Shown piece after piece: positions 7,338 to 15,866 of a stretch of 64,000 nt of DNA. The notes under the pieces were generated by a model that had not been told where the DNA came from, searched no databases, and saw nothing but the letters and a program-made list of their open reading frames with translations. Made by a program: the position numbers and the translations under genes. Within the stretch, counting starts at the first letter, position 1. Every line of letters starts with the position of its first letter. Origin of the DNA: G963662605 sp963662605 (GTDB lineage: Bacteria; Bacteroidota; Ignavibacteria; Ignavibacteriales; Ignavibacteriaceae); the NCBI GenBank assembly GCA_963662605.1, contig OY759785.1, positions 1,798,001 through 1,862,000 on the forward strand, in the 5' to 3' direction.

Positions 7338-8099
7338 ATGGCTCAGACAAAGATTGCATTGGTTACCGGCGGAAGCCGCGGTTTAGGCAGGGATATGGCT
7401 ATTCAACTCGCGAAAAAGGGAAATGACGTTATTCTAACGTATAATCAGAATAAAACCGAAGCTGATAAGGTCGTTGCGGAAATTGTATCTCTTGGTAGAA
7501 CGGCTGCGGCTTTTCAGTTGGATACTTCGAATGTAAATTTATTCGGTGCTTTCATTACTCAGGTCAAGGAATATTTGACAGAGAAATACGGCACTGCTAA
7601 ATTGGACTTTCTCGTCAATAACGCGGGTACTGCTCTGTATAAACCATTCGTTGATACTCCCGAGGATCAGCTCGATTACATTATCAACATTCACTTCAAG
7701 GGCGTTTACATGCTGACACAGAAGGTTTTGGAGATAATGAATGACGGCGGAGCGATTGTGAATATTTCCTCCGGTTTGGCACGCTTCTCAATGCCGGGGA
7801 CTTCGGCATATGGGGCAATGAAAGGCGCTATTGAAGTATTAACCCGGTATCTCGCGGTTGAACTCGGACCGAGAAAGATACGCGTTAACGTTGTTGCTCC
7901 CGGGGCTATTGCAACCGATTTCGGCGGCGGCATGGTGCGTGATAGCAAAGAATTCAGCGCGCATTTGGCAAGTATTACCGCATTGGGACGTGTCGGACAA
8001 CCGGATGACCTCGGTGGTGTAGTAGCGTTCCTCTGTTCGGAAGATGCAAAATGGGTCAATGGCCAGCGCATCGAAGTTTCAGGCGGCGTGAATTTATAA
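7338..8099 (+). CDS. SDR-family NAD(P)-dependent oxidoreductase
   Basis: This 253-residue classical short-chain dehydrogenase/reductase has TGGSRGLG for NAD(P) binding near residue 10, NNAG around 92, the catalytic S-x12-Y-x3-K set (NISSG...SAYGAMKG), and a C-terminal VNGQRIEVSGG typical of the family. Length is normal. The substrate cannot be deduced; the fold includes 3-oxoacyl-ACP reductases as well as sugar and steroid dehydrogenases. AAGGA precedes the ATG. It is a single-gene unit, closed by a terminator at 8133-8160. Confidence 0.88.
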   Translation: MAQTKIALVTGGSRGLGRDMAIQLAKKGNDVILTYNQNKTEADKVVAEIVSLGRTAAAFQLDTSNVNLFGAFITQVKEYLTEKYGTAKLDFLVNNAGTALYKPFVDTPEDQLDYIINIHFKGVYMLTQKVLEIMNDGGAIVNISSGLARFSMPGTSAYGAMKGAIEVLTRYLAVELGPRKIRVNVVAPGAIATDFGGGMVRDSKEFSAHLASITALGRVGQPDDLGGVVAFLCSEDAKWVNGQRIEVSGGVNL

Positions 8100-8132
8100 G
8101 CACTTGCAGCCAGAATATATTATTAACAAAAG

Positions 8133-8160
8133 AGCATCCTCCGGGATGCTTTTTTGTTTT
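8133..8160 (+). terminator. Rho-independent terminator after the SDR gene
   Basis: Stem AGCATCC (8133-8139) and GGATGCT (8144-8150) with loop TCCG, followed by TTTTTGTTTT. Confidence 0.85.
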
Positions 8161-8209
8161 GTGTAAAGGTGCTACTTTTGAAAGGTAATTATTAAACGGA
8201 TCCAAAAAT

Positions 8210-9286
8210 ATGTATGCTGCAATTGAACGACTTGGATTTAATCAGTGGTTCAAAGATAAAGTTGAACCTGAAAAATCAGAACACTTCAAAATTGTCCGCG
8301 TAATCAGCGTAAACAAAAACAGTTATATTGTATCAACAGGACGAACAGAAATTTATGCGGAACTTACCGGGAAGTTCTTATTCAACTTGGATTCCTCTCT
8401 CGATTTTCCAACCGTGGGCGATTGGGTATACGCCCAATTGTTTGATGATGATTCACTTGCTATTATCCACGATATTTTGCCACGAAAATCACTATTAAAA
8501 AGGAAATCGCCGGGACAGAAGGTGGATTTCCAGCTTATCGCCGCAAACATTGATATTGCAATTATTATGCAGGCACTCGATGCCAATTACAATCTGCGCA
8601 GGCTTGAGCGGTATTTAGTGATGGTCAATGAGAGCAATATTACTCCAATTGTGTTTCTGAGTAAAAGCGATTTATTGGACGAGTCTGAGATTGAAAAGAG
8701 GAAAGCTGACATTGCCGCAATCATTCCTGATGTACCCATCATTTCGTTCAGTAATAATCTGACTGAGGATATAGATAAAATCAAAGTCTATCTTGAACCA
8801 GCTAAAACTTTCTGTCTTCTCGGTTCATCAGGTGTAGGGAAGACTACTCTGTTAAATAATCTTCTTCATCAGGATTTATACAAGACACAGCCCATCAATG
8901 AAAAAGACGGGAAGGGCAGACATACTACCACGCGGCGTGAGTTGATTGTTCTGGAAAACGGCGCTCTGATGATTGACAATCCGGGAATGCGTGAACTCGG
9001 CATGATGTCGGTTGATTCCGGCCTTGATGAAACCTTTAACGAAATTGCCGAACTTGCGGGTGAGTGCAAATATGACGATTGCACACACACCGTTGAAGCC
9101 GAATGTGCCGTTCTGCAAGCTGTCCAACAGGGCGATATTTCGGAGGAGAGATATAATAACTATATTAAGATGTACAAAGAATCACAGTACAACGAAATGT
9201 CATACTACGATAAAAGACAAAAGGACAAGAAATTCGGCAAATTCATGCATACTTACCATAAAAGCATGAAAGACAAGTCGCCGTAA
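8210..9286 (+). CDS. rsgA: Ribosome small-subunit-dependent GTPase A
   Basis: This 358-residue protein shows the circularly permuted GTPase order of RsgA: an N-terminal OB-fold, then G4 (LSKSDL), G1 (GSSGVGKTT), G2 (GKGRHTTT) and G3 (DNPGM). A C-terminal zinc module follows, with CKYDDC-x-H and a further cysteine. RsgA acts in late 30S maturation, releasing RbfA and testing the decoding centre. G4 has SKSD in place of NKxD, a known variant. The C-terminus is long, basic and lysine-rich, fitting rRNA contact. It stands alone between a terminator and a 165-base gap in which I see nothing. Confidence 0.92.
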   Translation: MYAAIERLGFNQWFKDKVEPEKSEHFKIVRVISVNKNSYIVSTGRTEIYAELTGKFLFNLDSSLDFPTVGDWVYAQLFDDDSLAIIHDILPRKSLLKRKSPGQKVDFQLIAANIDIAIIMQALDANYNLRRLERYLVMVNESNITPIVFLSKSDLLDESEIEKRKADIAAIIPDVPIISFSNNLTEDIDKIKVYLEPAKTFCLLGSSGVGKTTLLNNLLHQDLYKTQPINEKDGKGRHTTTRRELIVLENGALMIDNPGMRELGMMSVDSGLDETFNEIAELAGECKYDDCTHTVEAECAVLQAVQQGDISEERYNNYIKMYKESQYNEMSYYDKRQKDKKFGKFMHTYHKSMKDKSP

Positions 9287-9451
9287 GTCGTTTGGGATTG
9301 TACAGCCTAAGTTCGATTGGACTGCAGGCTCATCCGGAGATCCATTTTCGGAATTGTATTGACTATTAGGCATTTTAATTGTTCTTTTGGAGCGCACGTT
9401 TTGAATTATTAGAGCAAACGTATTTTATCTATATTACAGGAAAAAGAGTTT

Positions 9452-10615
9452 ATGTTGAATTTTAATTTTTATAATCCTACCCATATCGTATTCGGAAAAG
9501 ATAGAATTGATAATCTTTCTGCTTTAATCCCCGCAGAAGCCAGAGTTCTTATTACCTATGGCGGCGGGAGCGCCAAGAAAAGCGGCTTACTTGACAAAGT
9601 AAAAGCGGCGCTCGGAAGTCGTGCAGTATTTGAATTCGGCGGGATTGAGCCAAATCCGCATTTTAGCACCCTGATGAAAGCAGCGGCCATTGCAAGAAAA
9701 GAACATATTGATTTTCTGCTTGCCGTCGGCGGAGGTTCGGTTATTGATGGAACAAAATTCATTACCCTGGCTGCCAACTATTCCGGTGATGCGCTTGATC
9801 TGTTATACCATGGGTCACCGATTCCGGCCGAGAAAGTGGGGAGTGTCACTCCTATTGGGACAGTTCTTACATTGCCTGCCACTGGCTCTGAAATGAACTC
9901 AGGTGCTGTTATCAGCCATGAGGATGGCAAATATGCTGTCATGTGTGGATTAACCCTTCCCAAGTTTTCGATACTTGATCCTACGTTGACGTATACGCTG
10001 CCGAAGATTCAGGTGGCAAACGGTATAGTTGATACATTTGTGCATACTACTGAACAGTACCTTACTTATCCGGTCGGCGGAATGATACAGGATAGATTTG
10101 CAGAAGGTATTTTGCAGACTCTCATTGAGATCGGAGCAACATCTATCGCTGAACCGGAGAACTATACCATCCGTGCAAACCATGTTTGGTGTTCAACGTT
10201 GGCATTAAACGGACTTATCGGTGCCGGTGTACCTCAGGATTGGGCAACGCATATGATAGGACATGAAATTACCGCTATGTTCGGTATTGATCACGGTCAA
10301 ACCCTCGCCATTGTACTTCCTGCACTGCTTGAAGTTCAAAAAGACCAGAAGCGCGCTAAGCTTTTACAATATGCAGAGCGTGTTTGGAATTTGACGGAAG
10401 CTGATGAAGAAAAGAAAATTGATTCAGCAATTAAAAAGACACGCGAGTTTTTCGAAAGTCTTGGAATTAAAACACGGCTTTCAGAATACGGTGTTAAACC
10501 TGATGCTGTTCCGGCTTTGGTTGCTCAATTAAAAGCTCACGGCATGATTGCCTTGGGTGAAAAGGGAGCAATTACACCTGAAGTAAGTCAAAAAATTCTT
10601 GAGAATGCACTCTAA
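9452..10615 (+). CDS. Iron-containing alcohol dehydrogenase (YqhD/BDH type)
   Basis: This 387-residue protein starts with NFYNPTHIVFGKDRI, typical of group III alcohol dehydrogenases of the butanol dehydrogenase/YqhD type. A GGGS nucleotide loop is present (AVGGGSVIDGTK), then GSEMNSGAV. Metal ligands lie in the D-x3-H-like TFVHTTEQY segment and in HMIGHEITAMFGIDHGQ. It should reduce short aldehydes to alcohols with NAD(P)H in the cytoplasm; cofactor and substrate cannot be fixed from sequence alone. A hairpin and a bidirectional terminator follow. Confidence 0.9.
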   Translation: MLNFNFYNPTHIVFGKDRIDNLSALIPAEARVLITYGGGSAKKSGLLDKVKAALGSRAVFEFGGIEPNPHFSTLMKAAAIARKEHIDFLLAVGGGSVIDGTKFITLAANYSGDALDLLYHGSPIPAEKVGSVTPIGTVLTLPATGSEMNSGAVISHEDGKYAVMCGLTLPKFSILDPTLTYTLPKIQVANGIVDTFVHTTEQYLTYPVGGMIQDRFAEGILQTLIEIGATSIAEPENYTIRANHVWCSTLALNGLIGAGVPQDWATHMIGHEITAMFGIDHGQTLAIVLPALLEVQKDQKRAKLLQYAERVWNLTEADEEKKIDSAIKKTREFFESLGIKTRLSEYGVKPDAVPALVAQLKAHGMIALGEKGAITPEVSQKILENAL

Positions 10616-10663
10616 GAGATTATCAGAAGTCTTCTGATTTATCTGTCATTTTATTCTAAAAAG

Positions 10664-10684
10664 AGAGGCCACATAGTGGCCTCT
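10664..10684. terminator. Bidirectional terminator between convergent genes
   Basis: Perfect 9-bp stem AGAGGCCAC (10664-10672) and GTGGCCTCT (10676-10684) with loop ATA. It lies between the ends of the plus-strand dehydrogenase gene and the minus-strand gene at 10693. A second short hairpin, ATCAGAAG-T-CTTCTGAT, lies at 10622-10638. Confidence 0.7.
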
Positions 10685-10692
10685 ATGTATGT

Positions 10693-11091
10693 TTAGTAAC
10701 TCTTAAAAAGCGTTGGCGATTGACTCATGAGTTCTTTTAGTTCTTTGTCGTTGTGGTCGGCGGCTTTAAGATCATCATTGAATTGCTTTGTAATGGATTT
10801 CCCCTCGGCGGAATAACCGCTTGCAAGTCCAATCTGACGGACTCTCGCTTTTATCGCGTCTCTGTTTTTTGCCTTTGACAGTGCTTTAAACTCATCCGTA
10901 TTAACAAATGCCAAAAGTCCGCGTAGATATTTTTTGGCACGTGCAGTGCTTGCTGATGTTGATGTGGTGGCTTTCGAACCTGATGGATTAAGAAGCGAAG
11001 GTGTTTTTCCTTTGTTTTGTGCTACGGTTGATGTTGAGGGGACAAAAACGAAAAGAAAAATCGCGATGAAAAGAACAGCTACATACCTCAT
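10693..11091 (-). CDS. Small secreted protein of unknown function
   Basis: This 132-residue protein has a clear signal peptide (MRYVAVLFIAIFLFVFV, then small residues up to about VAQ). A Ser/Thr/Ala-rich stretch follows, then a helical, charged C-terminal part of about 80 residues (KKYLRGLLAFVNTDEFKALS and similar). I do not recognise the family. The ATG at 11091 is preferred over the TTG at 11103 because GGAGAGAG lies just upstream and the signal peptide then begins cleanly. It is probably periplasmic, in a single-gene unit. Confidence 0.6.
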   Translation of the reverse strand: MRYVAVLFIAIFLFVFVPSTSTVAQNKGKTPSLLNPSGSKATTSTSASTARAKKYLRGLLAFVNTDEFKALSKAKNRDAIKARVRQIGLASGYSAEGKSITKQFNDDLKAADHNDKELKELMSQSPTLFKSY

Positions 11092-11319
11092 AACTCTCTC
11101 CAATTGTGTTGTTACAAAATTATAAGCCTGTGTTATGTCTATTTGTTTTTATGACATTAACTAAAATTAAGAATTATTAATAATACCAAGCAAATCCTTT
11201 GTTGTGGTATGCGTCACGGAGGATGCGGCAAGGAAATAGGAGTATTACTGCGGTGCATTAGAGTCTGTTGCCTAAGTATATTTATAAAGTGAACTCACCC
11301 CAACCCCTCTCTTTCAAAG

Positions 11320-11496
11320 CAATGGTGTCAACTTAAGGATGAAGTACGGTGAAAACGCCCTCAACCCTAACCCTTCTCCCCGAGGGAGAAGGGAATAGAA
11401 ACGTTGCTTTTTCTTTCTGCTTTACTTCCCTCTCCTTTGGGAGAGGGACTGAGGGTGAGGGCTTTTTTGATTTCGCTTACTAAGTTGACACCATTG
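11320..11496. mobile_element. 177-bp MITE-like element with terminal inverted repeats
   Basis: The ends are CAATGGTGTCAACTTA (11320-11335) and its exact complement (11481-11496). Both flanks carry CTTTCAAAG (11311-11319 and 11497-11505), which reads as a 9-bp target duplication. The interior holds a second inverted repeat based on GCCCTCA...CCCT / AGGG...TGAGGGC, so the whole element can fold into a long hairpin. There is no ORF, so it would need a transposase supplied in trans; its ends do not match those of the IS at 48076. Because the target is itself palindromic, the outer flanks extend the inverted repeat to 32 bp with one mismatch. Confidence 0.6.
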
Positions 11497-11719
11497 CTTT
11501 CAAAGAGAGGGGGCGAGCCCGAAGATGCAAATTTGGTTTAAATTTAGCTGGCGAGGGCGGTTACCGAGTCAGCGAGGTATGAGTTCATCATTGCTTAATA
11601 AGTATGAAAACAGGGCATAAGAAGTTTTACAACATACTCTTAAACTTGACTACCGGAAGCGTGGTCATGGGTTAGAAGGATGACTTTTAACGTTTATTTG
11701 TGATTCAGGTGCAATGATA

Positions 11720-11800
11720 GAGCCGCTCCTTCCGGAGCTCAACTTGAAGATCATCACATTTTTCTACTAAGCTGTCACGGCGTTGCCGTTTCGAATGAAC
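11720..11800. repeat. Dispersed hairpin repeat, copy 1
   Basis: Begins GAGCCGCTCCTTCCGGAGCTC and continues through TTTTTCTACTAAGCTGTCACGGC to CCG. It is closely similar to 63366-63443 in the same orientation. Its first 20 bases form a short palindrome. Confidence 0.6.
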
Positions 11801-11805
11801 CAATA

Positions 11806-12927
11806 CTACAAAATTTTCTTATAGCAGCGTCTGCGTTTATGCTGGCGGTGTTCAAAGTACTCCCATTGTGCCTGAATTTTTGAATTCAATTCCAATTCGC
11901 GGTTTGTTTCAATGTGGAGGACTTTATTGTTCATAAAACCTTTGCCTATCTCGTTCAGCAGGATGGCATTCACGCCTTTATTCTGATAATCACTACGTAC
12001 TCCGGTAAGATAGGCGTCGGCGTATTTATTATTCTTCAGCGCACGGAGGAGGTGAATAAATCCGAAAGGGAAAAGACGTCCGTTACTTTTTTGCAAGGCG
12101 CGGGATAGGGACGGCATAGCAATACTAAAGCCGACAACTCTGTCATTTTCGTCCAATACTACCGGGACGTATTCCGGCAGGACGAATCCGAAGTACTGTT
12201 TTATGTAAACGTCAATCTGCTTATCGGTTAATTCGACAAAGCCGTATAGATTTTTGTAAGCATCGTTAAGAACGTAAAAAATATCTTTCGCGTATGGCAG
12301 GATTTCTTTCGCACTTTTCTTTTTCAGCACTTTAAGTTTATTTCTTTTCAAGGCGATTTCGGCTATGCGCTCAACCCGTTCAGGAAATTTCGAGGTTACG
12401 GTCAATTGATATTCGACCCAGTCTGCATCTTTTTCAAATCCGGCAGCTTCAATCCGGGAGGGGTAGTATGGGTAATTATAAATCGCTCCGAGTGTACTCA
12501 GTTCCTCAAAGCCCTCAACAAGCGTTCCCTCGCCGTCCATATCGGTAAATCCTAACGGACCGTGTAGATACAGTATGCCTTTTTCTTTTGCCCATTGTTC
12601 AACCGTTGCAAGCAATTGCCGCGATACTTCCTCATCGTCAATAAAATCGAACCAGCCGAAACGGCCTGCTTTCTGATCCCACCTTTCATTAAAACGGCGG
12701 TTGATAATTCCCGCAACGCGGCCGACAATTTTACCGTCCCGGTACGCAAGCCAGAATTTGGTATCGCAAAAATCAAAAGCGGGATTTGTTTTTGGGCGAA
12801 GGGATTTTATCTCATCATTCCACACAGGAGGAACCCAATATTTATTGCCTTTATACAATGTATACTGAAATTCCACGAATTGTTTTAACTCGCGCGGTGA
12901 ACTGACTTCCTTAATAACTATGCCCAT
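11806..12927 (-). CDS. GNAT-like acetyltransferase-fold protein
   Basis: This 373-residue protein of a type common in Bacteroidota looks like two acyl-CoA N-acyltransferase (GNAT) folds. The N-terminal part has the DTKFWLAYRDGKIVGRVAG strand pair; the C-terminal part has DENDRVVGFSIAMPSLSRAL followed by LTGVRSDYQNKGVNAILLNE, where RSDYQNKG stands in place of the acetyl-CoA loop (Q/RxxGxG/A). The substrate is unknown. The last 15 residues are strongly basic. Monocistronic, with the ATG at 12927. Confidence 0.65.
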   Translation of the reverse strand: MGIVIKEVSSPRELKQFVEFQYTLYKGNKYWVPPVWNDEIKSLRPKTNPAFDFCDTKFWLAYRDGKIVGRVAGIINRRFNERWDQKAGRFGWFDFIDDEEVSRQLLATVEQWAKEKGILYLHGPLGFTDMDGEGTLVEGFEELSTLGAIYNYPYYPSRIEAAGFEKDADWVEYQLTVTSKFPERVERIAEIALKRNKLKVLKKKSAKEILPYAKDIFYVLNDAYKNLYGFVELTDKQIDVYIKQYFGFVLPEYVPVVLDENDRVVGFSIAMPSLSRALQKSNGRLFPFGFIHLLRALKNNKYADAYLTGVRSDYQNKGVNAILLNEIGKGFMNNKVLHIETNRELELNSKIQAQWEYFEHRQHKRRRCYKKIL

Positions 12928-13272
12928 TGAGCCCTCGTGTGAAAGATGTGTTATGGTACATGTAATTTAAGCAGAAATCCCCTAATAGCCTTAAACGAAA
13001 GGGGAGAGAAATTCAATAATAACTCGAATATATAGAACGCGGAGCCGCCTGACTGACGTAGTCGGGCAGGTGACGCTGATAACAACGCCTTCGGCGGGCA
13101 GGCACGGATTTCCGCAGATATTGACTTAGGTAAAAGCTTCCGGTATCGAATAGTGATTTCGTTTACAGCTATTCCTAAACTATTCGTACATTTGTAATCC
13201 ATTTTATCAAGCATAAGGAAGAAGACTATTGCAAATGGCTTAGTATAGTTCATTTGTAGACATTAATTTTTC
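12928..13272. other. 345-bp intergenic region between divergent genes
   Basis: It should contain the promoters of the GNAT-like gene (minus) and the MATE gene (plus). A GC-rich imperfect hairpin lies at 13048-13070 (CCTGACTGAC, GTA, GTCGGGCAGG). The same CCTGCCCGAC core recurs at 15672. No gene is seen; a 100-codon minus-strand frame here has no coding character. Confidence 0.5.
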
Positions 13273-14607
13273 ATGAAATCCGTTAAGCAACATATTCGCG
13301 AGACAATCTCACTATCAATTCCGGTTATTATCGGGCAGGTGGGACATGTTATGATGGGTGTGGTGGATAATGCCATGGTGGGGCAGGTGTCGCCGTATCA
13401 TCTGGCAGCGGCTTCTATTGCTAATGGTATATTCTTCATTTTTCTTGTTGTCGGTCTGGGTATTTCATATGCTATAAGTCCGCTTGTTGCAATGACAGCG
13501 GGGTCGGTGGATAAAACAAAATCATCGGCGATACTGCGGCATGGGTTTTACATTAACATGGTGTCGGCGGTAATTCTGACAGCTCTTTCATATTTTGCGT
13601 CGGGACTGATCCAATATATGCATCAATCACCGGAAGTGACTAAACTTGCAATCAGCTATACACGGATTTTGAGTTTCTCCGCTATCCCCGTCATGATCTT
13701 TCAGACGTACCGGCAGTTCAGCGAAGGGCTTTCCGTCATGCGCCCACCTATGATTATCACCATAGCAGCTAACTTCTTTCATGCCGGTGCAAATTATGTT
13801 CTTATATACGGACACTTCGGATTTCCACGGTTAGAGTTGGATGGCGCAGGTTATGCAACGTTATTTTCGCGCAGCCTGATGGCTATTGCAATGGCCTTAA
13901 TCGTTTTGAAAGGCAAACGTTTTAAGGAGTACACTTTTAGAATACTGCCGTTCTCGTTTAATTGGGAAGAAGGCAAACGCATTCTCACACTTGGTGTCGG
14001 GAGCGGGTTCCAGTATTTCTTTGAAGTCGGATGTTTCGTGTTTGCTGCAATAATGATCGGATGGATTGGTCCATACGCACAGGCCGCCCACCAGATTGCT
14101 ATGAATGTTGCATCAATAAGTTATATGGTCGTCATCGGAATATCCGCAGCGGGAACGATTCGCGTCGGTAATGCAGTGGGCAGTAAAAGCATTCTTAACA
14201 CACGAAGAGCGGGATTCAGCGCTTTGGGACTTGCATTCGGGTTCATGGTTTGCTCCGGAATATCATTAGTATTTCTGCGTTCTGTTTTGCCGCAGTTGTA
14301 TGTTGACAATAAACAGGTTATTGATATCGCCTCACAATTACTATTTATTGCAGCGTTGTTTCAAATCTTTGACGGCACACAGGCGGTAGGACTTGGCATA
14401 CTGCGCGGCATAACGGATATAAAATTTCCGACTGTTATCACATTCGTTTCATACTGGATAATATGCGTACCGATAGCATACTTGTTAGGTTTTATATTCC
14501 ATTGGGGTGTTGTCGGTGTGTGGATAGGCTTGCTCATCGGTCTGGCTACATCTGCCGTGTCGCTGTCAATCCGCTTTGCCGTGAAAAGTAAGAGACTTCC
14601 GGTGTAA
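13273..14607 (+). CDS. MATE-family multidrug/Na+ or H+ antiporter
   Basis: This 444-residue integral membrane protein has about twelve hydrophobic segments. The N-terminal signature IPVIIGQVGHVMMGVVDNAM is typical of NorM-type MATE transporters, and the duplicated second half begins near GIGSGFQYFFEVG. The family exports cationic drugs and metabolites across the inner membrane using an ion gradient. Length is normal. It is a single gene, convergent with the next gene, with only 5 bases between the two stops and no clear terminator. Confidence 0.88.
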   Translation: MKSVKQHIRETISLSIPVIIGQVGHVMMGVVDNAMVGQVSPYHLAAASIANGIFFIFLVVGLGISYAISPLVAMTAGSVDKTKSSAILRHGFYINMVSAVILTALSYFASGLIQYMHQSPEVTKLAISYTRILSFSAIPVMIFQTYRQFSEGLSVMRPPMIITIAANFFHAGANYVLIYGHFGFPRLELDGAGYATLFSRSLMAIAMALIVLKGKRFKEYTFRILPFSFNWEEGKRILTLGVGSGFQYFFEVGCFVFAAIMIGWIGPYAQAAHQIAMNVASISYMVVIGISAAGTIRVGNAVGSKSILNTRRAGFSALGLAFGFMVCSGISLVFLRSVLPQLYVDNKQVIDIASQLLFIAALFQIFDGTQAVGLGILRGITDIKFPTVITFVSYWIICVPIAYLLGFIFHWGVVGVWIGLLIGLATSAVSLSIRFAVKSKRLPV

Positions 14608-14612
14608 TCCGG

Positions 14613-15320
14613 TTATTCGATAAATCCCTTCAGATAAACTTCCAGCTCTTCGAGAACCTTTTCATCAATTGTGAACGTCACGTAATCCGCAAAGTTGTTG
14701 AGAATTACGAGTGAATTGATACTGGTGTCCATCTCTTCGAGGTTGGCGATTTTTTTGCTCACGTTGTGGTTCAAAGCCCGGATATCTTCATAAATATTTA
14801 CCAGATTATTCATGTCCCAATCGGGAACATTACCACGCTTCCATGTTACATATTGGGAGAGGAGGTAAAAAGATAATGCTCTGAACTGTGTCTCTTCGAG
14901 TGAAGCAAACGGCAGATGGAAATGCAGCATGGGTTTTAATTTCCCCATGATGGGACATCCGGAACTTACCATCAGGATTCCTAACAGACTGCTAACGCCT
15001 GCCTGCAGTGATGTTTTTTTCGTGTAGGTGCGTTGTTCGGTTACTACAAATACTTCCGCGTGTTTAAAAGAAGGCATGTCGTGGAATTCAGCAATGATGT
15101 CAACTAAGTTGGTCGCGAGGGGACAGTAGTCAAAGTACTTTTCGTCAAGCGGGCAATGCGCACATTTGAAATTTCTCAGTTTTGACCATTCGGGATAACT
15201 ATTACGATCGGTTTTGATAATATTCATCGTCCCCGCATCAAGCTTGATGTTGAATTCTTTACGCTGTTCGTTAGGGAAGATAAAGGTATAGGAAAACACT
15301 AATTCGTCTTTTTGGTCCAT
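14613..15320 (-). CDS. Conserved hypothetical protein with a cysteine cluster
   Basis: This 235-residue soluble protein has no signal peptide. After a beta-rich start (about residues 8-30, resembling a PilZ-like or immunoglobulin-like strand pattern) there is a cluster of four cysteines (KCAHCPLDEKYFDYC), then a mostly helical C-terminal part. It looks like DUF6901-type proteins I have seen in environmental genomes, but this is a weak recollection. The cysteines could bind a metal or an Fe-S cluster. Function unknown; no operon partner. Confidence 0.55.
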   Translation of the reverse strand: MDQKDELVFSYTFIFPNEQRKEFNIKLDAGTMNIIKTDRNSYPEWSKLRNFKCAHCPLDEKYFDYCPLATNLVDIIAEFHDMPSFKHAEVFVVTEQRTYTKKTSLQAGVSSLLGILMVSSGCPIMGKLKPMLHFHLPFASLEETQFRALSFYLLSQYVTWKRGNVPDWDMNNLVNIYEDIRALNHNVSKKIANLEEMDTSINSLVILNNFADYVTFTIDEKVLEELEVYLKGFIE

Positions 15321-15866
15321 TATGCCTGCCCGTTTGTTTCAATTGCCTAATTGCAGTAACAATATTAGAAATATTTTTAATATATGACAGGAATTTTTTT
15401 GAAATCCTGAATTAAAGTGCAGAGCGTCACATAAAAGATTGGGCTTGCCAGGCTTGATTCTACTACTGTGCATCCGAATATTTTTACTGCTGGTTCGCCC
15501 CTTTCAGGGACGGATATGTTTGGTGGATCTCGCAACCATGAGTTTCTCCCAACCGCCGCGCTGCCAGCGTGCCGGTTGGGATTCACTCACGGTTATTCAA
15601 ATTCAATCCCTTCAGGATTTTTTATCAAAAAATATTCTTTATTAAAATGTCTCGAAGAGACATAAATTGAACCTGCCCGACTGTGCCAGGCAGGCGGGTA
15701 ACCGTGGATGGAATCCACGGTAGTGAATACAATGATTTATTCATCCCCGGCAGGGGGTGAATATTTCTCGATTGAGATTCATGCAAATGGTATTGATATA
15801 ATGTCAGGCTGACGATTTACGGATTTTCAGTGAAGAGTAAAGCCTATAAAAATAGAGCCCCGGAGA
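15321..15866. other. 545-bp intergenic region with hairpins
   Basis: No gene is seen. It holds several inverted repeats: CCTGCC (15672-15677) with GGCAGG (15689-15694), and a perfect CCGTGGAT-gga-ATCCACGG (15702-15720). A CCCTTTCAGGGA-type palindrome lies near 15499-15510 and a CCCCGGCAGGGGG-type one near 15747. The pattern resembles a dispersed intergenic repeat rather than a decayed gene. Confidence 0.5.

Larger units (their letters stand above)
11104..11805. other. 700-bp repeat-rich intergenic region
   Basis: No gene is visible. It holds a 177-bp MITE-like insert (11320-11496) in a palindromic target and one copy of the dispersed hairpin repeat (11720-11800). The remaining sequence shows no coding signal. 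Confidence 0.65.

Noticed and set aside
9452..10615. Iron alcohol dehydrogenase as the enzyme of the microcompartment
   Set aside because: It is 43 kb away, has no visible encapsulation peptide and belongs to a common cytoplasmic family.
12951..13253. 100-codon minus-strand frame before the MATE gene
   Set aside because: Composition and residues are not protein-like, and it spans a hairpin repeat and the expected promoter region.
15439..15665. Two overlapping plus-strand frames of 65-68 codons
   Set aside because: Arise from a hairpin-rich intergenic repeat; no ribosome-binding site or recognisable motif.
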